This document shows, piece after piece, positions 1-9,632 of a DNA stretch of 64,000 nucleotides (positions are counted from its first letter, which is position 1; each line of letters begins with the position of its first letter). The notes under the pieces were generated by a model. It made no database searches. It was given only the letters and a program-made list of their open reading frames with translations, and had not been told where the DNA came from. Location: NCBI GenBank assembly GCA_022510405.1, contig JAFLTP010000009.1:1-64000 (forward strand). The letters run 5' to 3'. A program made the position numbers and the translations under genes. This DNA comes from Muribaculaceae bacterium. Lineage in GTDB: Bacteria > Bacteroidota > Bacteroidia > Bacteroidales > Muribaculaceae.

Positions 1-75
1 CTCATAATTTCAGGGTCGCCGCAGTATGGGGCTAATTTGCCTAATTCAAACCCGTTCTCATCCGTCGGGCCATAG
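1..75 (+). CDS. possible 3' end of a gene cut by the window edge
   Basis: Frame 1 is open from the first base to a TAG at 73-75 and encodes about 24 residues rich in Ser, Pro, Asn and Gly. The opposite strand is also open over about the same bases (ending in LAPYCGDPEIM toward position 1) but has no start codon after an in-frame stop. I cannot tell which, if either, is real. No family is recognised. The bases after it (76-637) hold no convincing gene, only hairpins and repeats. Confidence 0.2.
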   Translation, partial: LIISGSPQYGANLPNSNPFSSVGP

Positions 76-91
76 GATTATGGTGCAGGAG

Positions 92-300
92 GGAGGATAC
101 TTCTGTCCTCCAAAAAATTCATCACCTTTTCCAGGGGTAGGTTGTGTTATCAATCGGAGTCAATTAATAACAAAAGAAAGAACTCAAAACTCACCTCTCA
201 CAACTTAAAACCCGAAACCCGACCGAGTTACTAAGGCTGATGGGGGCCTTAGCCATACAACGAATTCCAAAAGCCGTTGGCTCTCAAGCCATCGGCCTTT
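92..300. repeat. hairpin-rich noncoding stretch
   Basis: Three inverted repeats are visible. GGAGGA at 92-97 pairs with TCCTCC at 106-111. CTAAGGC at 231-237 pairs with GCCTTAG at 246-252. A longer imperfect stem at about 269-300 has arms containing GCCGTTGGCT and AGCCATCGGC around a CTCA loop. The second and third could be terminators or folded RNA, but no known riboswitch consensus was recognised. The 60-codon ORF across this stretch has no protein-like character. Confidence 0.45.
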
Positions 301-357
301 GGCGCTTCATAATCTTGAATCCTCAAGAGAAATAAAGGAAAATAAACTTTTTTGAGA

Positions 358-490
358 GGACTTAGGAAAGGTCCTTCCCGTTAGATAAGAGGACTTAGGA
401 AAAGTCCCTTCCCGTTTGATAAGAGGACCTAGGAAAAGTCCTTCCCCGTTATTACTTTTTGAGAGGATTTTAAGAAAAATCCTTCCCATT
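358..490. repeat. four tandem copies of a palindromic REP-like repeat
   Basis: Copies lie at 358-382, 391-416, 425-450 and 465-490. Each has the hairpin core GGACTTAGGAAAAGTCC followed by TTCCCGTT, with small variations; the fourth is the most diverged (GGATTTTAAGAAAAATCC, then TTCCCATT). The copies are separated by 8-14 bases. The unit is self-complementary and carries a fixed tail, as in REP-like elements. The same unit recurs in the prophage at 43103-43156 and inside a coding sequence at 50428-50452. No transposase of the RAYT type is in the window. Confidence 0.85.
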
Positions 491-637
491 TGTGATAGAT
501 TTAGGTTTACATATTAATCTTTTTTTCTGTAAACCAATTTCAGGACATGACAGGATTATGGTATGTTATGTGTTGCTTTTATCCTTTTTGGCATAATGTT
601 TGTTATTAGAATATAGAACGTTAAATTAGTAAATATT

Positions 638-1000
638 ATGCCAACAATTGCTAATAATAAAATTGAAGAAATAATCGAAGCCATTACTGATCGTAAGGGT
701 AAAAAAATTTCTCTCCTCGATCTTAATAAAATCGAAACTGCCCCGGCTTCTTCTTTTGTGATTTGTCAAGGTTCAAGCACTTCCCAAGTCTCTTCTATAG
801 CTGATTCCATAAGGGAAAGACTTCAAAAAAATCTTGATGCTAAACCTTACAATTATGACGGCTATAAGAACTCTCAATGGATTATAATAGATTATGGAGA
901 CGTGATGGTCCATGTATTCTTACCTGAATTCAGAGATTTTTATAATCTTGAAGAACTTTGGAACGATGCATCCATTACAAATTTGCCGGATTTAGATTAA
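638..1000 (+). CDS. rsfS: ribosomal silencing factor RsfS
   Basis: This 120-residue protein belongs to the RsfS/Iojap/DUF143 family, which binds ribosomal protein uL14 on the 50S subunit and blocks subunit joining when nutrients are short. The features seen are the family's usual length, a hydrophobic core, the stretch SSFVICQGSSTSQVSSIADS and the later GDVMVHVFLPEFRDFYNLEELW, which match the conserved central and C-terminal family signature. The ATG at 638 follows an AT-rich leader without a strong ribosome-binding site, normal for Bacteroidetes. ftsH starts 67 bases downstream, and the two genes are commonly adjacent in Bacteroidales. A promoter for ftsH overlaps the 3' end of this gene. 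Confidence 0.93.
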   Translation: MPTIANNKIEEIIEAITDRKGKKISLLDLNKIETAPASSFVICQGSSTSQVSSIADSIRERLQKNLDAKPYNYDGYKNSQWIIIDYGDVMVHVFLPEFRDFYNLEELWNDASITNLPDLD

Positions 1001-1013
1001 CTTTTTATCTTTG
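982..1013 (+). promoter_or_regulatory. Bacteroidetes-type promoter before ftsH
   Basis: TTTG at 982-985, 20 bases, then TATCTTTG at 1006-1013. This fits the Bacteroidetes -33/-7 consensus (TTTG, 19-21 bp, TAnnTTTG). The -33 element is inside the last codons of rsfS, so ftsH may be transcribed independently. Inferred start of transcription is about 1020. Confidence 0.6.
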
Positions 1014-1067
1014 CAGATAAATTTAAACTATAAACAATTAACCCTAACCTCTCACAAATAAATTAAA

Positions 1068-3218
1068 ATGCTAAAATACCCCAAGCCCAACCGCCCGGGA
1101 AACCAAAATAAAAAGCCTGTATTCAATATGTATTGGATGTACGGCATTATCCTTATTTCCCTTTTCGCCCTTTTCTATTTCCAAGATGCTTCCCAAACAA
1201 AGGAAGTCGATTGGACTCAATTCGAAGAGTCGGCACAAGCCGGAGATATTGATAAAATTATGGTGATACCCGAAGACCGTCTCGCTGAAGGTTTCGTAAC
1301 ACAATCCGGCGCTGAAAAACATAATTTCGACAACACCGAAGCGTTCACCGGCGAAAAAATTATCCGTACTCGCATCCCTTCGCCTGATAAGATCCAAGAT
1401 AAAATAGACGAATGGAACGCGGCTCTCGCAGCTCAGGGTAAACCACAAATCAAAGTGAATTATGAGAAAAGCTCTGACTTCATGAAGCTTTTCTGGTACT
1501 TTGGTCCAATTCTGCTCCTTGTGCTCTTCATGGTGTATATGTCACGTCGTGTAAACAGCGGAGGTGGTGGAGGAGGAATTTTCAATGTCGGTAAATCAAG
1601 GGCCACTGTATTCGATAAGAACAATGGTTCCACTGTCACTTTCAAAGATGTGGCAGGTCTTGCCGAGGCCAAAGTAGAAATCGAGGAAATAGTTGAATTC
1701 CTTAAGAACCCTCAAAAATACACTGAACTCGGTGCTAAAATACCTAAAGGTGCCCTACTTGTAGGACCTCCGGGTACAGGTAAGACTCTTCTCGCTAAGG
1801 CTGTGGCCGGCGAAGCTAACGTGCCTTTCTTATCCATGTCAGGTTCTGACTTCGTGGAAATGTTCGTGGGCGTTGGTGCTGCTCGTGTCCGCGACCTTTT
1901 CAAGCAAGCCAAGGAAAAAGCTCCTTGTATAGTATTTATCGATGAAATCGATGCTGTGGGACGTGCCCGTGGTAAGAATCCAAACATGGGTTCTAATGAT
2001 GAAAGGGAAAGTACCCTCAACCAAATGCTTACTGAAATGGACGGTTTCGGTTCCAACAATGGAGTTATTATTCTTGCGGCCACCAACCGTGCCGACATGC
2101 TCGACAAAGCCCTTCTACGTCCCGGTCGTTTCGACCGTCAGATTTTTGTTGACCTGCCGGAACTTACCGACCGTATGGAGATATTCAATGTGCATCTTCG
2201 TCACATCAAAGTCAATAGCAAATTGGATATCGAACAATTGGCCCGTCAAACACAAGGTTTCTCCGGTGCCGATATAGCCAATGTTTGTAATGAGGCCGCT
2301 TTGATTGCTGCCCGTAACAATAAACCTGCAGTTGACTGGAGCGATTTTATGGCCGCGATCGACCGTATTGTCGGTGGTCTCGAAAAGAGGTCTCGTATAA
2401 TTACAGACGAAGAGAAACACGCTATCGCCACTCACGAGGCTGGACATGCTGTTATCGGTTGGCTCACACAATATGGTAATCCCCTTGTAAAAGTAACTAT
2501 AGTACCTCGTGGCCGAGCCCTCGGTGCTGCTTGGTATGCCCCGGAAGCCCGTCAGATTATTCCTACTCAGGCGCTTCTCGACACTATGTGCGGTCTCCTC
2601 GGTGGTCGTGCAGCCGAAGATGTTTTCACAGGCCAAGTCGGTACTGGTGCGAGCGATGACCTCGAAAAATGTACTAAAATCGCCCGTTCTCTGGTATTGG
2701 TTTACGGTATGAGCGACCGTCTTCCCAATATCAACTACAATGATTCTTCAGGTCAAGATTATGGCTTCACTAAACCATATTCTGATGAAACCGCTCAGAT
2801 TATCGACGAAGAAGTTAAGAGAATCGTTAACGAACAATACGAGCGTGCAAAACAGATTCTTCGGGAATACGCAAAGGAACACAACAAGATTCGTGACCTC
2901 CTTGTGGAACGTGAAGTTATTTTCCACGATGACGTAGAGATTATCCTCGGTCCGAGAAAATGGAGATCTCGCACCGATGAAATCATGGAAATAAACCGTA
3001 AAGAAGAAGAAAAACGCAAACTTGAAAAAGCTGAACAAGAAAAGGCTGAAAAGGATGCCAAACATAAAAAAGGAGCAAAGCAGGAGGTGGCGGAAAGCGC
3101 TAATGAAACTACTACAGAAACTTTGGAACCTTCAAAATCTTCTGAAGCGCCTTCCGAAAAACCTTCCGAGGAAAGTAAAACCGACGATGAAACTCCTCCT
3201 CCTTTCAACTTAAACTAA
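1068..3218 (+). CDS. ftsH: ATP-dependent zinc metalloprotease FtsH
   Basis: FtsH is a membrane-anchored AAA+ hexameric protease that degrades misassembled membrane proteins and short-lived regulators. The 716-residue product shows, in order, a first membrane segment (about 22-39), a periplasmic domain, a second membrane segment (about 141-158), a glycine run, the AAA domain with Walker A GPPGTGKT at 233-240 and Walker [10 protein letters not shown], the second region of homology ([18 protein letters not shown]), and the zinc site HEAGH at 456-460. A charged Lys/Glu-rich tail of about 70 residues ends in PPPFNLN; it is longer than in E. coli and typical of Bacteroidales orthologues. It has its own promoter overlapping rsfS and a terminator at 3235. 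Confidence 0.98.
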   Translation: MLKYPKPNRPGNQNKKPVFNMYWMYGIILISLFALFYFQDASQTKEVDWTQFEESAQAGDIDKIMVIPEDRLAEGFVTQSGAEKHNFDNTEAFTGEKIIRTRIPSPDKIQDKIDEWNAALAAQGKPQIKVNYEKSSDFMKLFWYFGPILLLVLFMVYMSRRVNSGGGGGGIFNVGKSRATVFDKNNGSTVTFKDVAGLAEAKVEIEEIVEFLKNPQKYTELGAKIPKGALLVGPPGTGKTLLAKAVAGEANVPFLSMSGSDFVEMFVGVGAARVRDLFKQAKEKAPCIVFIDEIDAVGRARGKNPNMGSNDERESTLNQMLTEMDGFGSNNGVIILAATNRADMLDKALLRPGRFDRQIFVDLPELTDRMEIFNVHLRHIKVNSKLDIEQLARQTQGFSGADIANVCNEAALIAARNNKPAVDWSDFMAAIDRIVGGLEKRSRIITDEEKHAIATHEAGHAVIGWLTQYGNPLVKVTIVPRGRALGAAWYAPEARQIIPTQALLDTMCGLLGGRAAEDVFTGQVGTGASDDLEKCTKIARSLVLVYGMSDRLPNINYNDSSGQDYGFTKPYSDETAQIIDEEVKRIVNEQYERAKQILREYAKEHNKIRDLLVEREVIFHDDVEIILGPRKWRSRTDEIMEINRKEEEKRKLEKAEQEKAEKDAKHKKGAKQEVAESANETTTETLEPSKSSEAPSEKPSEESKTDDETPPPFNLN

Positions 3219-3234
3219 GACTTCCTAATAAATG

Positions 3235-3274
3235 CCGGATGAAAACTCTTTTATTGGTTTCATCCGGTTTTTCT
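3235..3274 (+). terminator. terminator after ftsH
   Basis: CCGGATGAAA at 3235-3244 pairs perfectly with TTTCATCCGG at 3258-3267 and is followed by a T-rich run. A standard intrinsic terminator 16 bases past the ftsH stop. Confidence 0.9.
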
Positions 3275-3435
3275 TTTAAAGGAGTTTCTCCCTCCAACAA
3301 ATTTAAAAGATTGATTACGCTCCTTTTCAAAAATCAAAAATGTTGTCTCTGAAGAAATCATCAACATGCTAACTTTAACCCCTTCAATTAAAAATCCTTG
3401 CAAAATTTTCATTAATTTTGCATTTGGTTTGAAGG

Positions 3436-3468
3436 TTTGCGAATAATCTTCTTTACCGGTTAACTTTT
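3436..3468 (+). promoter_or_regulatory. likely promoter of the RND efflux operon
   Basis: TTTG at 3436-3439, 21 bases, TAACTTTT at 3461-3468 (one base off TAnnTTTG). It lies 37 bases before the adaptor start. A second possible -7 box, TAATTTTG at 3413-3420, lacks a well-placed TTTG. The 287-base gap before the adaptor otherwise holds only the ftsH terminator. Confidence 0.45.
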
Positions 3469-3505
3469 TTCGATTATTCTAATTAGAAATCAAATATCCT
3501 TTAAT

Positions 3506-4672
3506 ATGAAATTATTTTATGTTCCGGCATTTGCATTCTCTTTTTTGGGTTGTGCATTTGCTCTAACTTCTTGTGGAGATAAATCCCAATCTCAACAACA
3601 AGGTCAGATGACTCCTGTGCTTTCAGTGATGACTGTCACAGAGTCAAATTCAACTCTCGACTCTGCGATTCCCACTACACTTGAAGGTGAAAATGATGTA
3701 GAAATACGTCCGCAGGTTACCGGTTTCCTTACAAAAGTTCATGTTGACGACGGTCAACGTGTTCAAAAAGGTCAAGTCCTTTTCACTATTGATCAAGTGC
3801 AATTGGAAGCTGCCGTTGAACAGGCTAAAGCAGCTGTGGCAGTGGCGCAGGCTAATGTCAACACCGCTCAAACAAATGCCGACAACAATAAAATCCTTCT
3901 CGATAAAAATATTATAAGCGCCTCGGCTTATCAAACTTCTGTCGACGGTCTTAATGCTGCCAAAGCTCAGCTGAATCAAGCTAAGGCAGCTTTGGTTTCG
4001 GCACAGAAAAACCTTTCTTATACCACCGTCACAGCTCCCGTCTCTGGTATTGTAGGGGCAATTCCTTATAAGGAAGGTACTTTGGTATCTCCTTCTACCC
4101 TTTTAACCATCCTTTCCAACAACTCTGACATGTTGGCTTATTTCTCTTTGAATGAGAAAACACTTTTGGAACTCACTGATGACGGCAAACGAACTCTTCG
4201 TCAAGCTATAGATTCCATGCCTCCTGTCACTCTCCAATTGGCCACTGGGTCCATTTATCCTTACAAAGGAAAAGTTACCGCTATTTCAGGCGTGATTGAC
4301 CCGGCTACCGGCAGTGCGCAGGCCAAAGCGGTTTTCCCAAATCCTGACGGTATGCTACACAGTGGTAACACCGGCAACATCCTTATCCCTGTGGAACATG
4401 ACGGTATCATCGAAATTCCTCAAAATGCAACATACGAGGTGCAAGACATGAAGTTTGTTTATGTGGTAGGTGATTCTGCTAAAGTTCATTCCCGTCCTAT
4501 TACTGTTGCTCCACTCAACGATGGCAAAAAATATATCATTACTTCCGGTCTTAAACCCGGTGATGTTATTGTCACTGAAGGAATTGGTATTTCTGTGGCC
4601 GACGGTATGACCATCACTCCAAAAGACATGGCTGCCGCTCCTCAGGAACCCCAGACACAACAAGCTCAATAA
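3506..4672 (+). CDS. RND efflux periplasmic adaptor (membrane fusion lipoprotein)
   Basis: Adaptor of a tripartite HAE1-type efflux pump, linking the inner-membrane pump to the outer-membrane channel. The 388-residue protein starts with a lipoprotein signal ending in a lipobox (LTSC, Cys at about residue 23), so it is probably anchored to the inner membrane by lipid. It then shows a biotinyl-lipoyl half (GFLTKVHVDDGQRVQKGQVLF), a helical hairpin rich in Ala, Gln and Asn, the second lipoyl half (YTTVTAPVSGIVGAIPYKEGTLV), a beta-barrel domain and a membrane-proximal domain (LKPGDVIVTEGI). This order is typical of AcrA/MexA. The pump gene starts 42 bases downstream, so the three genes are read as one operon. 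Confidence 0.93.
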   Translation: MKLFYVPAFAFSFLGCAFALTSCGDKSQSQQQGQMTPVLSVMTVTESNSTLDSAIPTTLEGENDVEIRPQVTGFLTKVHVDDGQRVQKGQVLFTIDQVQLEAAVEQAKAAVAVAQANVNTAQTNADNNKILLDKNIISASAYQTSVDGLNAAKAQLNQAKAALVSAQKNLSYTTVTAPVSGIVGAIPYKEGTLVSPSTLLTILSNNSDMLAYFSLNEKTLLELTDDGKRTLRQAIDSMPPVTLQLATGSIYPYKGKVTAISGVIDPATGSAQAKAVFPNPDGMLHSGNTGNILIPVEHDGIIEIPQNATYEVQDMKFVYVVGDSAKVHSRPITVAPLNDGKKYIITSGLKPGDVIVTEGIGISVADGMTITPKDMAAAPQEPQTQQAQ

Positions 4673-4714
4673 TATCCTAAATCTTTCTTTTGATTCTAAC
4701 TTGCAAGATTAATC

Positions 4715-7700
4715 ATGAAACTTGATAATTTTATTAACAGACCGGTGCTCTCAACCGTTATCTCGATTTTTATCGTGATTTTCGGTTTGCTTGGTTTGTT
4801 CAGCCTCCCTATCGAGCAATATCCGGATATTGCTCCTCCAACGGTGAGGGTTACCACCACTTATACCGGTGCAAATGCCCAGACTGTGCTAAATTCGGTA
4901 ATCGCTCCTCTTGAAGAACAGATTAACGGTGCCGAAAACATGGACTATATGCTTTCTTCGGCTGCTAACAATGGTAGCGCTACTATCGAAGTCCATTTCA
5001 AACAAGGTATGGACCCCGATATCGCTGCTGTCGATGTTCAAAACCGTGTGGCTAAGGCTGCTTCTTTCTTGCCTACCGAGGTTAACCAGGTTGGTGTGAT
5101 AACTCAAAAACGTCAGACATCTATGTTGATGGTTATTGGTATGTATGATCCGGAAGACAGATATACTACCCAATTCATCGACAATTACATGTCTATTAAC
5201 ATCCTTCCACAGATCAAGCGTGTGGCTGGTGTTGGTGAGGCTATGGCATTCGGAGCCGATTATTCTATGCGTATTTGGCTCAAACCGGATGTGATGGCTC
5301 AGTACAAGCTACAACCTACCGACATCGCAGCTGCCCTTGCAGAACAAAACGTTGAAGCTGCTCCCGGTCAGTTCGGTGAACAAGGTAATCAAAGTTTTCA
5401 ATACGTTCTCCGTTATAAAGGACGTCTCCAGGAAAGTTCTGAATTCGAAAATATTATCCTCAGAGCTAATTCCGATGGAGAGATCCTTCGTCTTAAGGAT
5501 GTGGCAGATGTTGAGTTGGGTCGTCTGACCTACAGTTTCCAAAACCTAAATGACGGTCATATTGGTAGTTCAGCTATTATTTTCCAATCTGCCGGTTCTA
5601 ATGCTACACAGGTTATCAAGGATATCGAAAAACTCTTGGACGAGGAAAGGAAGAACCTCCCCGCTGGTATGCAACTTATCACCACCATGAGTGTCAACGA
5701 ATTCCTTTATGCTTCTATTCATGAGGTTATCAAGACTCTTATCGAGGCCTTTATCCTTGTGTTCATCGTGGTGTTTGTGTTCTTGCAGGATTTCCGTTCC
5801 ACACTCATCCCGATGATCGCTATCCCGGTGGCTTTGGTGGGTACTTTCTTCCTGCTGTATATCTTTGGATTCACGCTCAATCTTCTCACGCTGTCTGCTT
5901 TGGTATTGGCTATTGCGATTGTGGTCGACGATGCCATTGTGGTGGTCGAGGCAGTACACGCTAAACTCGACCAAGGTTATAAGTCGGCAAGAAAAGCTTC
6001 TATCGATGCGATGAACGAAATCGCCGGAGCTCTTATCTCCATCACACTGGTTATGATGCTTGTGTTTATTCCGGTTTCATTCCTGGGAGGCACTTCCGGT
6101 ATTTTCTATCGTCAGTTCGGTCTCACAATGGCTATGGCTATCGGTCTCTCGGCGATCAATGCCTTGACTCTTTCTCCGGCGCTTTGTGCTCTTTTCCTCA
6201 AAGGACATGATGACGATTCAACTTTAAAGGAAAGAATGGGCGAAGCTTACAAGGAAGCTGGTAAAACAATGGTGGAAACTTATAAGAAACGTTTTACACT
6301 TCCTCCGATTGTCACTCTTATCTTCCTTTGTGCTGCAATTGTATTCTTGGTGCTCGGTTGGTATATGTTTGAAAATGTTGCTGAAGGAGTAATTGCGGTT
6401 TGCACTGCAGTGGTTGCTCTTGTGGGTATTTTCACCAGATCGTTTATCGACGCTTTCAACAAATATTTCGAAAAATTGCTTAATGTTTATAGAAAAGCCG
6501 TTAACTGGTTCTCAGGTCACCTTATCATCAGTTTCGTGGTAGTTGCTTTGTCAATCGGTGGCCTTGTGATTTTGATGGCTTTGACTCCAACGGCTTTGGT
6601 ACCGACTGAAGACACCGGTACTATCATGGGTGCTGTCACTCTTCCTCCTGCAACTTCTCAAGAGAAAACACAAAGCATAATGGAAGAAGTTGATAGCATT
6701 ATTGGTTCAATCCCGGCTATCAAAAGCCGTACAGCAATCACCGGTTATAGTTTCGTGGGTGGTCAAGGTAATACCTACGGTTCTTTTATTATCAAACTGA
6801 AACCTTGGGATCAGCGTGATGAAAATACGGAAAGCGCTTCGGCTATCATTGGTCAATTGTTCATGAAAACTGGTGCCGTAAAAGATGCCCGTATCATGTT
6901 CTTCCAGCCTCCTATGATTTCGGGTTATTCTGCTACCAATGGTTTTGAAATCAAACTTCAGGATAAGACCGGAGGTGACCTGAACAAGTTCTTCCAGGTT
7001 TACCAGCAATTTATCGGTGCCTTGAATGCTTCGCCAAATATACAGATGGCTTATTCTAACTTTAATCCTACTTTCCCTCAATATCTGGTGGAAATTGATG
7101 TGGCTAAAGTAAAACAGGCCGGCCTCACCCAAAGCGCAATCCTTAATGCTTTGCAGGGATACTATGGCGGTATGTATATCTCCAACTTTAATAGTTTCGG
7201 TAAACTTTATCGTGTGATGATGCAAGCAGAACCTGAAGCACGTGTATCCCCTGAAACTTTAAAGAAAATAAAAATCAGAAACGGTGAAGAAATGGCGCCG
7301 ATCGACAACTTTGTAAAGTTGACTCGTGTATATGGTCCGGACATGATCGACCGTTTCAATATGTTTACAGCAATTTCTATTACCGGTACACCGGCTCCTG
7401 GTGTTTCCTCAGGTATGGCCATTGAAACTATCAACGAAATTGCTCAACAAGTCTTGCCTCAGGGATATGGATACGAATATGCCGGTATGACACGTGAAGA
7501 AGCTTCCGGCAGTAGCGGTAGCACAGGCTATGTATTCGTTCTGGTGCTCATGTTTGTCTACCTTATTCTTTCCGCTCAATACGAAAGTTACCTTCTGCCT
7601 TGGGCCGTTATCTTGTCGGTGCCTTTCGGTTTGATGGGTACATTCGTCTTTGCCCACATGATGGATATAGTGAACAATATCTATTTGCAAATTGCACTCA

Positions 7701-8086
7701 TCATGCTTATTGGTCTATTGGCCAAAAATGCAATCCTTATCGTTGAGTTCGCACTCGATCGTCGTAAAACCGGCATGGGTATCACAAAGGCCGCTATCGC
7801 CGGCGCTGTGGCTCGTTTGCGTCCGATTCTTATGACTTCTTTGGCAATGATTATCGGTTTGCTCCCTATGATGTTCGCACATGGTGCCGGTAGAAATGGT
7901 AACCAGGCTCTCGGTTCGGGTGCTATCGGTGGTATGTTGATTGGTATGATTCTTCAGGTTTTGATCGTACCTGCCCTATTTATAGCATTCCAGACTTTGC
8001 AGGAAAAAGTTTCTCCTCCAAAATGGAAAGATACCGACCATTCAGGTATTTCTTCCGAATTGGAACAATATGCTATCATCCATTAA
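4715..8086 (+). CDS. RND multidrug efflux pump, HAE1 (AcrB) family
   Basis: Inner-membrane proton-driven drug exporter of the AcrB/MexB type. The start (FINRPVLSTVISIFIVIFGL) is the classic first membrane segment. Proton-relay acids are present as DD at 405-406 in VVDDAIVVVE, and the relay lysine as K1004 in LLAKNAILIVEFA. At 1123 residues it is about 70-80 longer than AcrB. The extra length is in the central cytoplasmic loop, around residues 498-585, where two additional hydrophobic stretches (TLIFLCAAIVFLVLGWYMF and GVIAVCTAVVALVGIF) appear before the repeat-2 transmembrane start. It sits between the adaptor and channel genes. Substrates cannot be predicted. Confidence 0.95.
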   Translation: MKLDNFINRPVLSTVISIFIVIFGLLGLFSLPIEQYPDIAPPTVRVTTTYTGANAQTVLNSVIAPLEEQINGAENMDYMLSSAANNGSATIEVHFKQGMDPDIAAVDVQNRVAKAASFLPTEVNQVGVITQKRQTSMLMVIGMYDPEDRYTTQFIDNYMSINILPQIKRVAGVGEAMAFGADYSMRIWLKPDVMAQYKLQPTDIAAALAEQNVEAAPGQFGEQGNQSFQYVLRYKGRLQESSEFENIILRANSDGEILRLKDVADVELGRLTYSFQNLNDGHIGSSAIIFQSAGSNATQVIKDIEKLLDEERKNLPAGMQLITTMSVNEFLYASIHEVIKTLIEAFILVFIVVFVFLQDFRSTLIPMIAIPVALVGTFFLLYIFGFTLNLLTLSALVLAIAIVVDDAIVVVEAVHAKLDQGYKSARKASIDAMNEIAGALISITLVMMLVFIPVSFLGGTSGIFYRQFGLTMAMAIGLSAINALTLSPALCALFLKGHDDDSTLKERMGEAYKEAGKTMVETYKKRFTLPPIVTLIFLCAAIVFLVLGWYMFENVAEGVIAVCTAVVALVGIFTRSFIDAFNKYFEKLLNVYRKAVNWFSGHLIISFVVVALSIGGLVILMALTPTALVPTEDTGTIMGAVTLPPATSQEKTQSIMEEVDSIIGSIPAIKSRTAITGYSFVGGQGNTYGSFIIKLKPWDQRDENTESASAIIGQLFMKTGAVKDARIMFFQPPMISGYSATNGFEIKLQDKTGGDLNKFFQVYQQFIGALNASPNIQMAYSNFNPTFPQYLVEIDVAKVKQAGLTQSAILNALQGYYGGMYISNFNSFGKLYRVMMQAEPEARVSPETLKKIKIRNGEEMAPIDNFVKLTRVYGPDMIDRFNMFTAISITGTPAPGVSSGMAIETINEIAQQVLPQGYGYEYAGMTREEASGSSGSTGYVFVLVLMFVYLILSAQYESYLLPWAVILSVPFGLMGTFVFAHMMDIVNNIYLQIALIMLIGLLAKNAILIVEFALDRRKTGMGITKAAIAGAVARLRPILMTSLAMIIGLLPMMFAHGAGRNGNQALGSGAIGGMLIGMILQVLIVPALFIAFQTLQEKVSPPKWKDTDHSGISSELEQYAIIH

Positions 8087-8115
8087 TTATGTTATTCACA
8101 TTAACCACGGGTTTA

Positions 8116-9495
8116 ATGAAAAGAATTATAGGTTATGGTGTTTTGGCTGTTATAGCCTTCACCTTTTCAAGTTGTCATATTTATAAAAAATATGAACTGC
8201 CTACAGATGCCAGTCCGATAGTGGAAGATTTTGCGAAGGCTCTTGATGAAAAAGTAGATTCCACTACACTACCTTTTTTAGGTTGGCGTGACATTTTTAC
8301 TGATCCTATTCTTCAGGGATATATTGAAAAAGCACTTGAAAACAATAAGGATCTTAAGAATGCGAAATTGAATGTAGATATAGCGAACGCACAATTGTTG
8401 GGTGCCAAATTGAGTTATTTCCCATCTCTTGCACTTAACCCGAATGGAGCCGGGGCAAGTTATGCGGGTAGCCATATGTCTTGGAGTTATTCTATCCCGC
8501 TGGCGGCTTCATGGGAAGTTGACATCTTTGCCAAAATACTCAATAAGAAACGGGGAGCCAAGACCTATGTCCAGGAAATGCAGGATTATCAACAAGCTGT
8601 CCACTCCCAAATTGTTTGTGGGGTTGCAAACGTTTACTATTCTCTCGTGATGTTGCAACAGCAGTTAGGTTTGACTCAACGCACATCAGAAATTTGGGAA
8701 GAACAGGTAGCTTCTATGGAACTGCTCAAAGCAGCAGGTAGAACAAATGAAGCTGCCGTGGTGCAAAGTCGTGCCAATTATTATAATATTAAAAGCACGA
8801 TTCCGGTTTTGGAGAACTCTATCAACCAGCTCCAAAACACCATGTCTCTTCTCCTTAATGAATATCCCCACGAATGGAAAGTCACGGGTGATTTGACATT
8901 CACTATCCCTGACGAATTGATCAATGGAATTCCTATCTCCTATCTTGCCACTCGTCCCGACGTGAGAGCTTCGGAAAGAGCTTTGGCGATGGCTTACTAT
9001 TCCACTAACTCAGCTCGTTCTAATTTCTATCCAAGTCTGGTTATTTCAGCACAGGGCGGTTTCACCAACCTTCTCGGTTCAATTATTAAGAATCCGGGAG
9101 ATTGGTTTATTCAACTTGCCGGTTCCCTTACTGCTCCCCTCTTCTCAAGAGGTGCAAATATCGCTACTCTGAAAGCGGCTAAAGCACAGCAGGAACAGGC
9201 ACTCAACAATTTCGAATATTCCGTATTGGCTGCTTCTGCTGATGTCAGTGACGCTCTCGTAGATTACAATAAATGTGTGGAACAAAACAAATATCTTCAA
9301 CTACAGGTCGATCAATTGGAAAAGTCTGTAGATTATACTAATGAACTCTTTATGTATAATCAAAGTACCACTTATCTGGAAGTTTTGACTGCAAGATCAA
9401 GTTTACTTTCCGCACAGTTGAGTTGTATAGCAAATTGGCATAGCAGAGCTGCTGCACTTATCAGTTTGTATCAGGCTGTTGGCGGTGGTAGATAA
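8116..9495 (+). CDS. outer-membrane efflux lipoprotein (TolC/OprM/NodT type)
   Basis: Outer-membrane channel of the efflux system. The open frame begins at 8023 inside the pump gene, but the start at 8116 gives a clean lipoprotein signal (MKRIIGYGVLAVIAFTFSSC, lipobox Cys at residue 20) and a 459-residue product of normal family length. ATG 8089 is an in-frame alternative that would place nine extra residues before the signal. Two outer-membrane-efflux repeats are visible, each with a long helical segment: NNKDLKNAKLNVDIANAQ in the first, then LATRPDVRASERALAMAYY beginning the second, followed by SLVISAQGGFTNL. It completes the three-gene operon; a 13-bp hairpin follows. Confidence 0.93.
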   Translation: MKRIIGYGVLAVIAFTFSSCHIYKKYELPTDASPIVEDFAKALDEKVDSTTLPFLGWRDIFTDPILQGYIEKALENNKDLKNAKLNVDIANAQLLGAKLSYFPSLALNPNGAGASYAGSHMSWSYSIPLAASWEVDIFAKILNKKRGAKTYVQEMQDYQQAVHSQIVCGVANVYYSLVMLQQQLGLTQRTSEIWEEQVASMELLKAAGRTNEAAVVQSRANYYNIKSTIPVLENSINQLQNTMSLLLNEYPHEWKVTGDLTFTIPDELINGIPISYLATRPDVRASERALAMAYYSTNSARSNFYPSLVISAQGGFTNLLGSIIKNPGDWFIQLAGSLTAPLFSRGANIATLKAAKAQQEQALNNFEYSVLAASADVSDALVDYNKCVEQNKYLQLQVDQLEKSVDYTNELFMYNQSTTYLEVLTARSSLLSAQLSCIANWHSRAAALISLYQAVGGGR

Positions 9496-9523
9496 ATTTT
9501 TTATCTAATTATTGCAAAAAGTT

Positions 9524-9562
9524 ATTAGGTTATAAAGTTATTTATTAATTTTATAACCTAAT
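9524..9562 (+). terminator. hairpin after efflux operon
   Basis: ATTAGGTTATAAA at 9524-9536 and its exact reverse complement at 9550-9562, with a 13-base loop. AT-rich and without a long T run, so termination is likely but not certain. Confidence 0.6.
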
Positions 9563-9632
9563 TTCATAATTAAACACAAACCACTGTACCATAACCCCTA
9601 AACTCTAACCTTTAAACTTTAAACTCTCCACC

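Noticed and set aside
26..208. Plus-strand 60-residue ORF at the left edge
   Set aside because: Low-quality composition, crosses a hairpin, no neighbours or signals supporting it.
307..489. Minus-strand 60-residue ORF
   Set aside because: It is the translation of the palindromic repeat array and has repeating peptide content without protein character.
358..490. CRISPR-like array
   Set aside because: Regular repeats are present, but the spacers are only 8-14 bases, the repeat is a full hairpin with a tail, copies occur singly elsewhere, and no cas gene is near.
8023..8115. Extended N-terminus of the outer-membrane efflux protein
   Set aside because: It would overlap the pump gene and place 31 residues before a clear lipoprotein signal.
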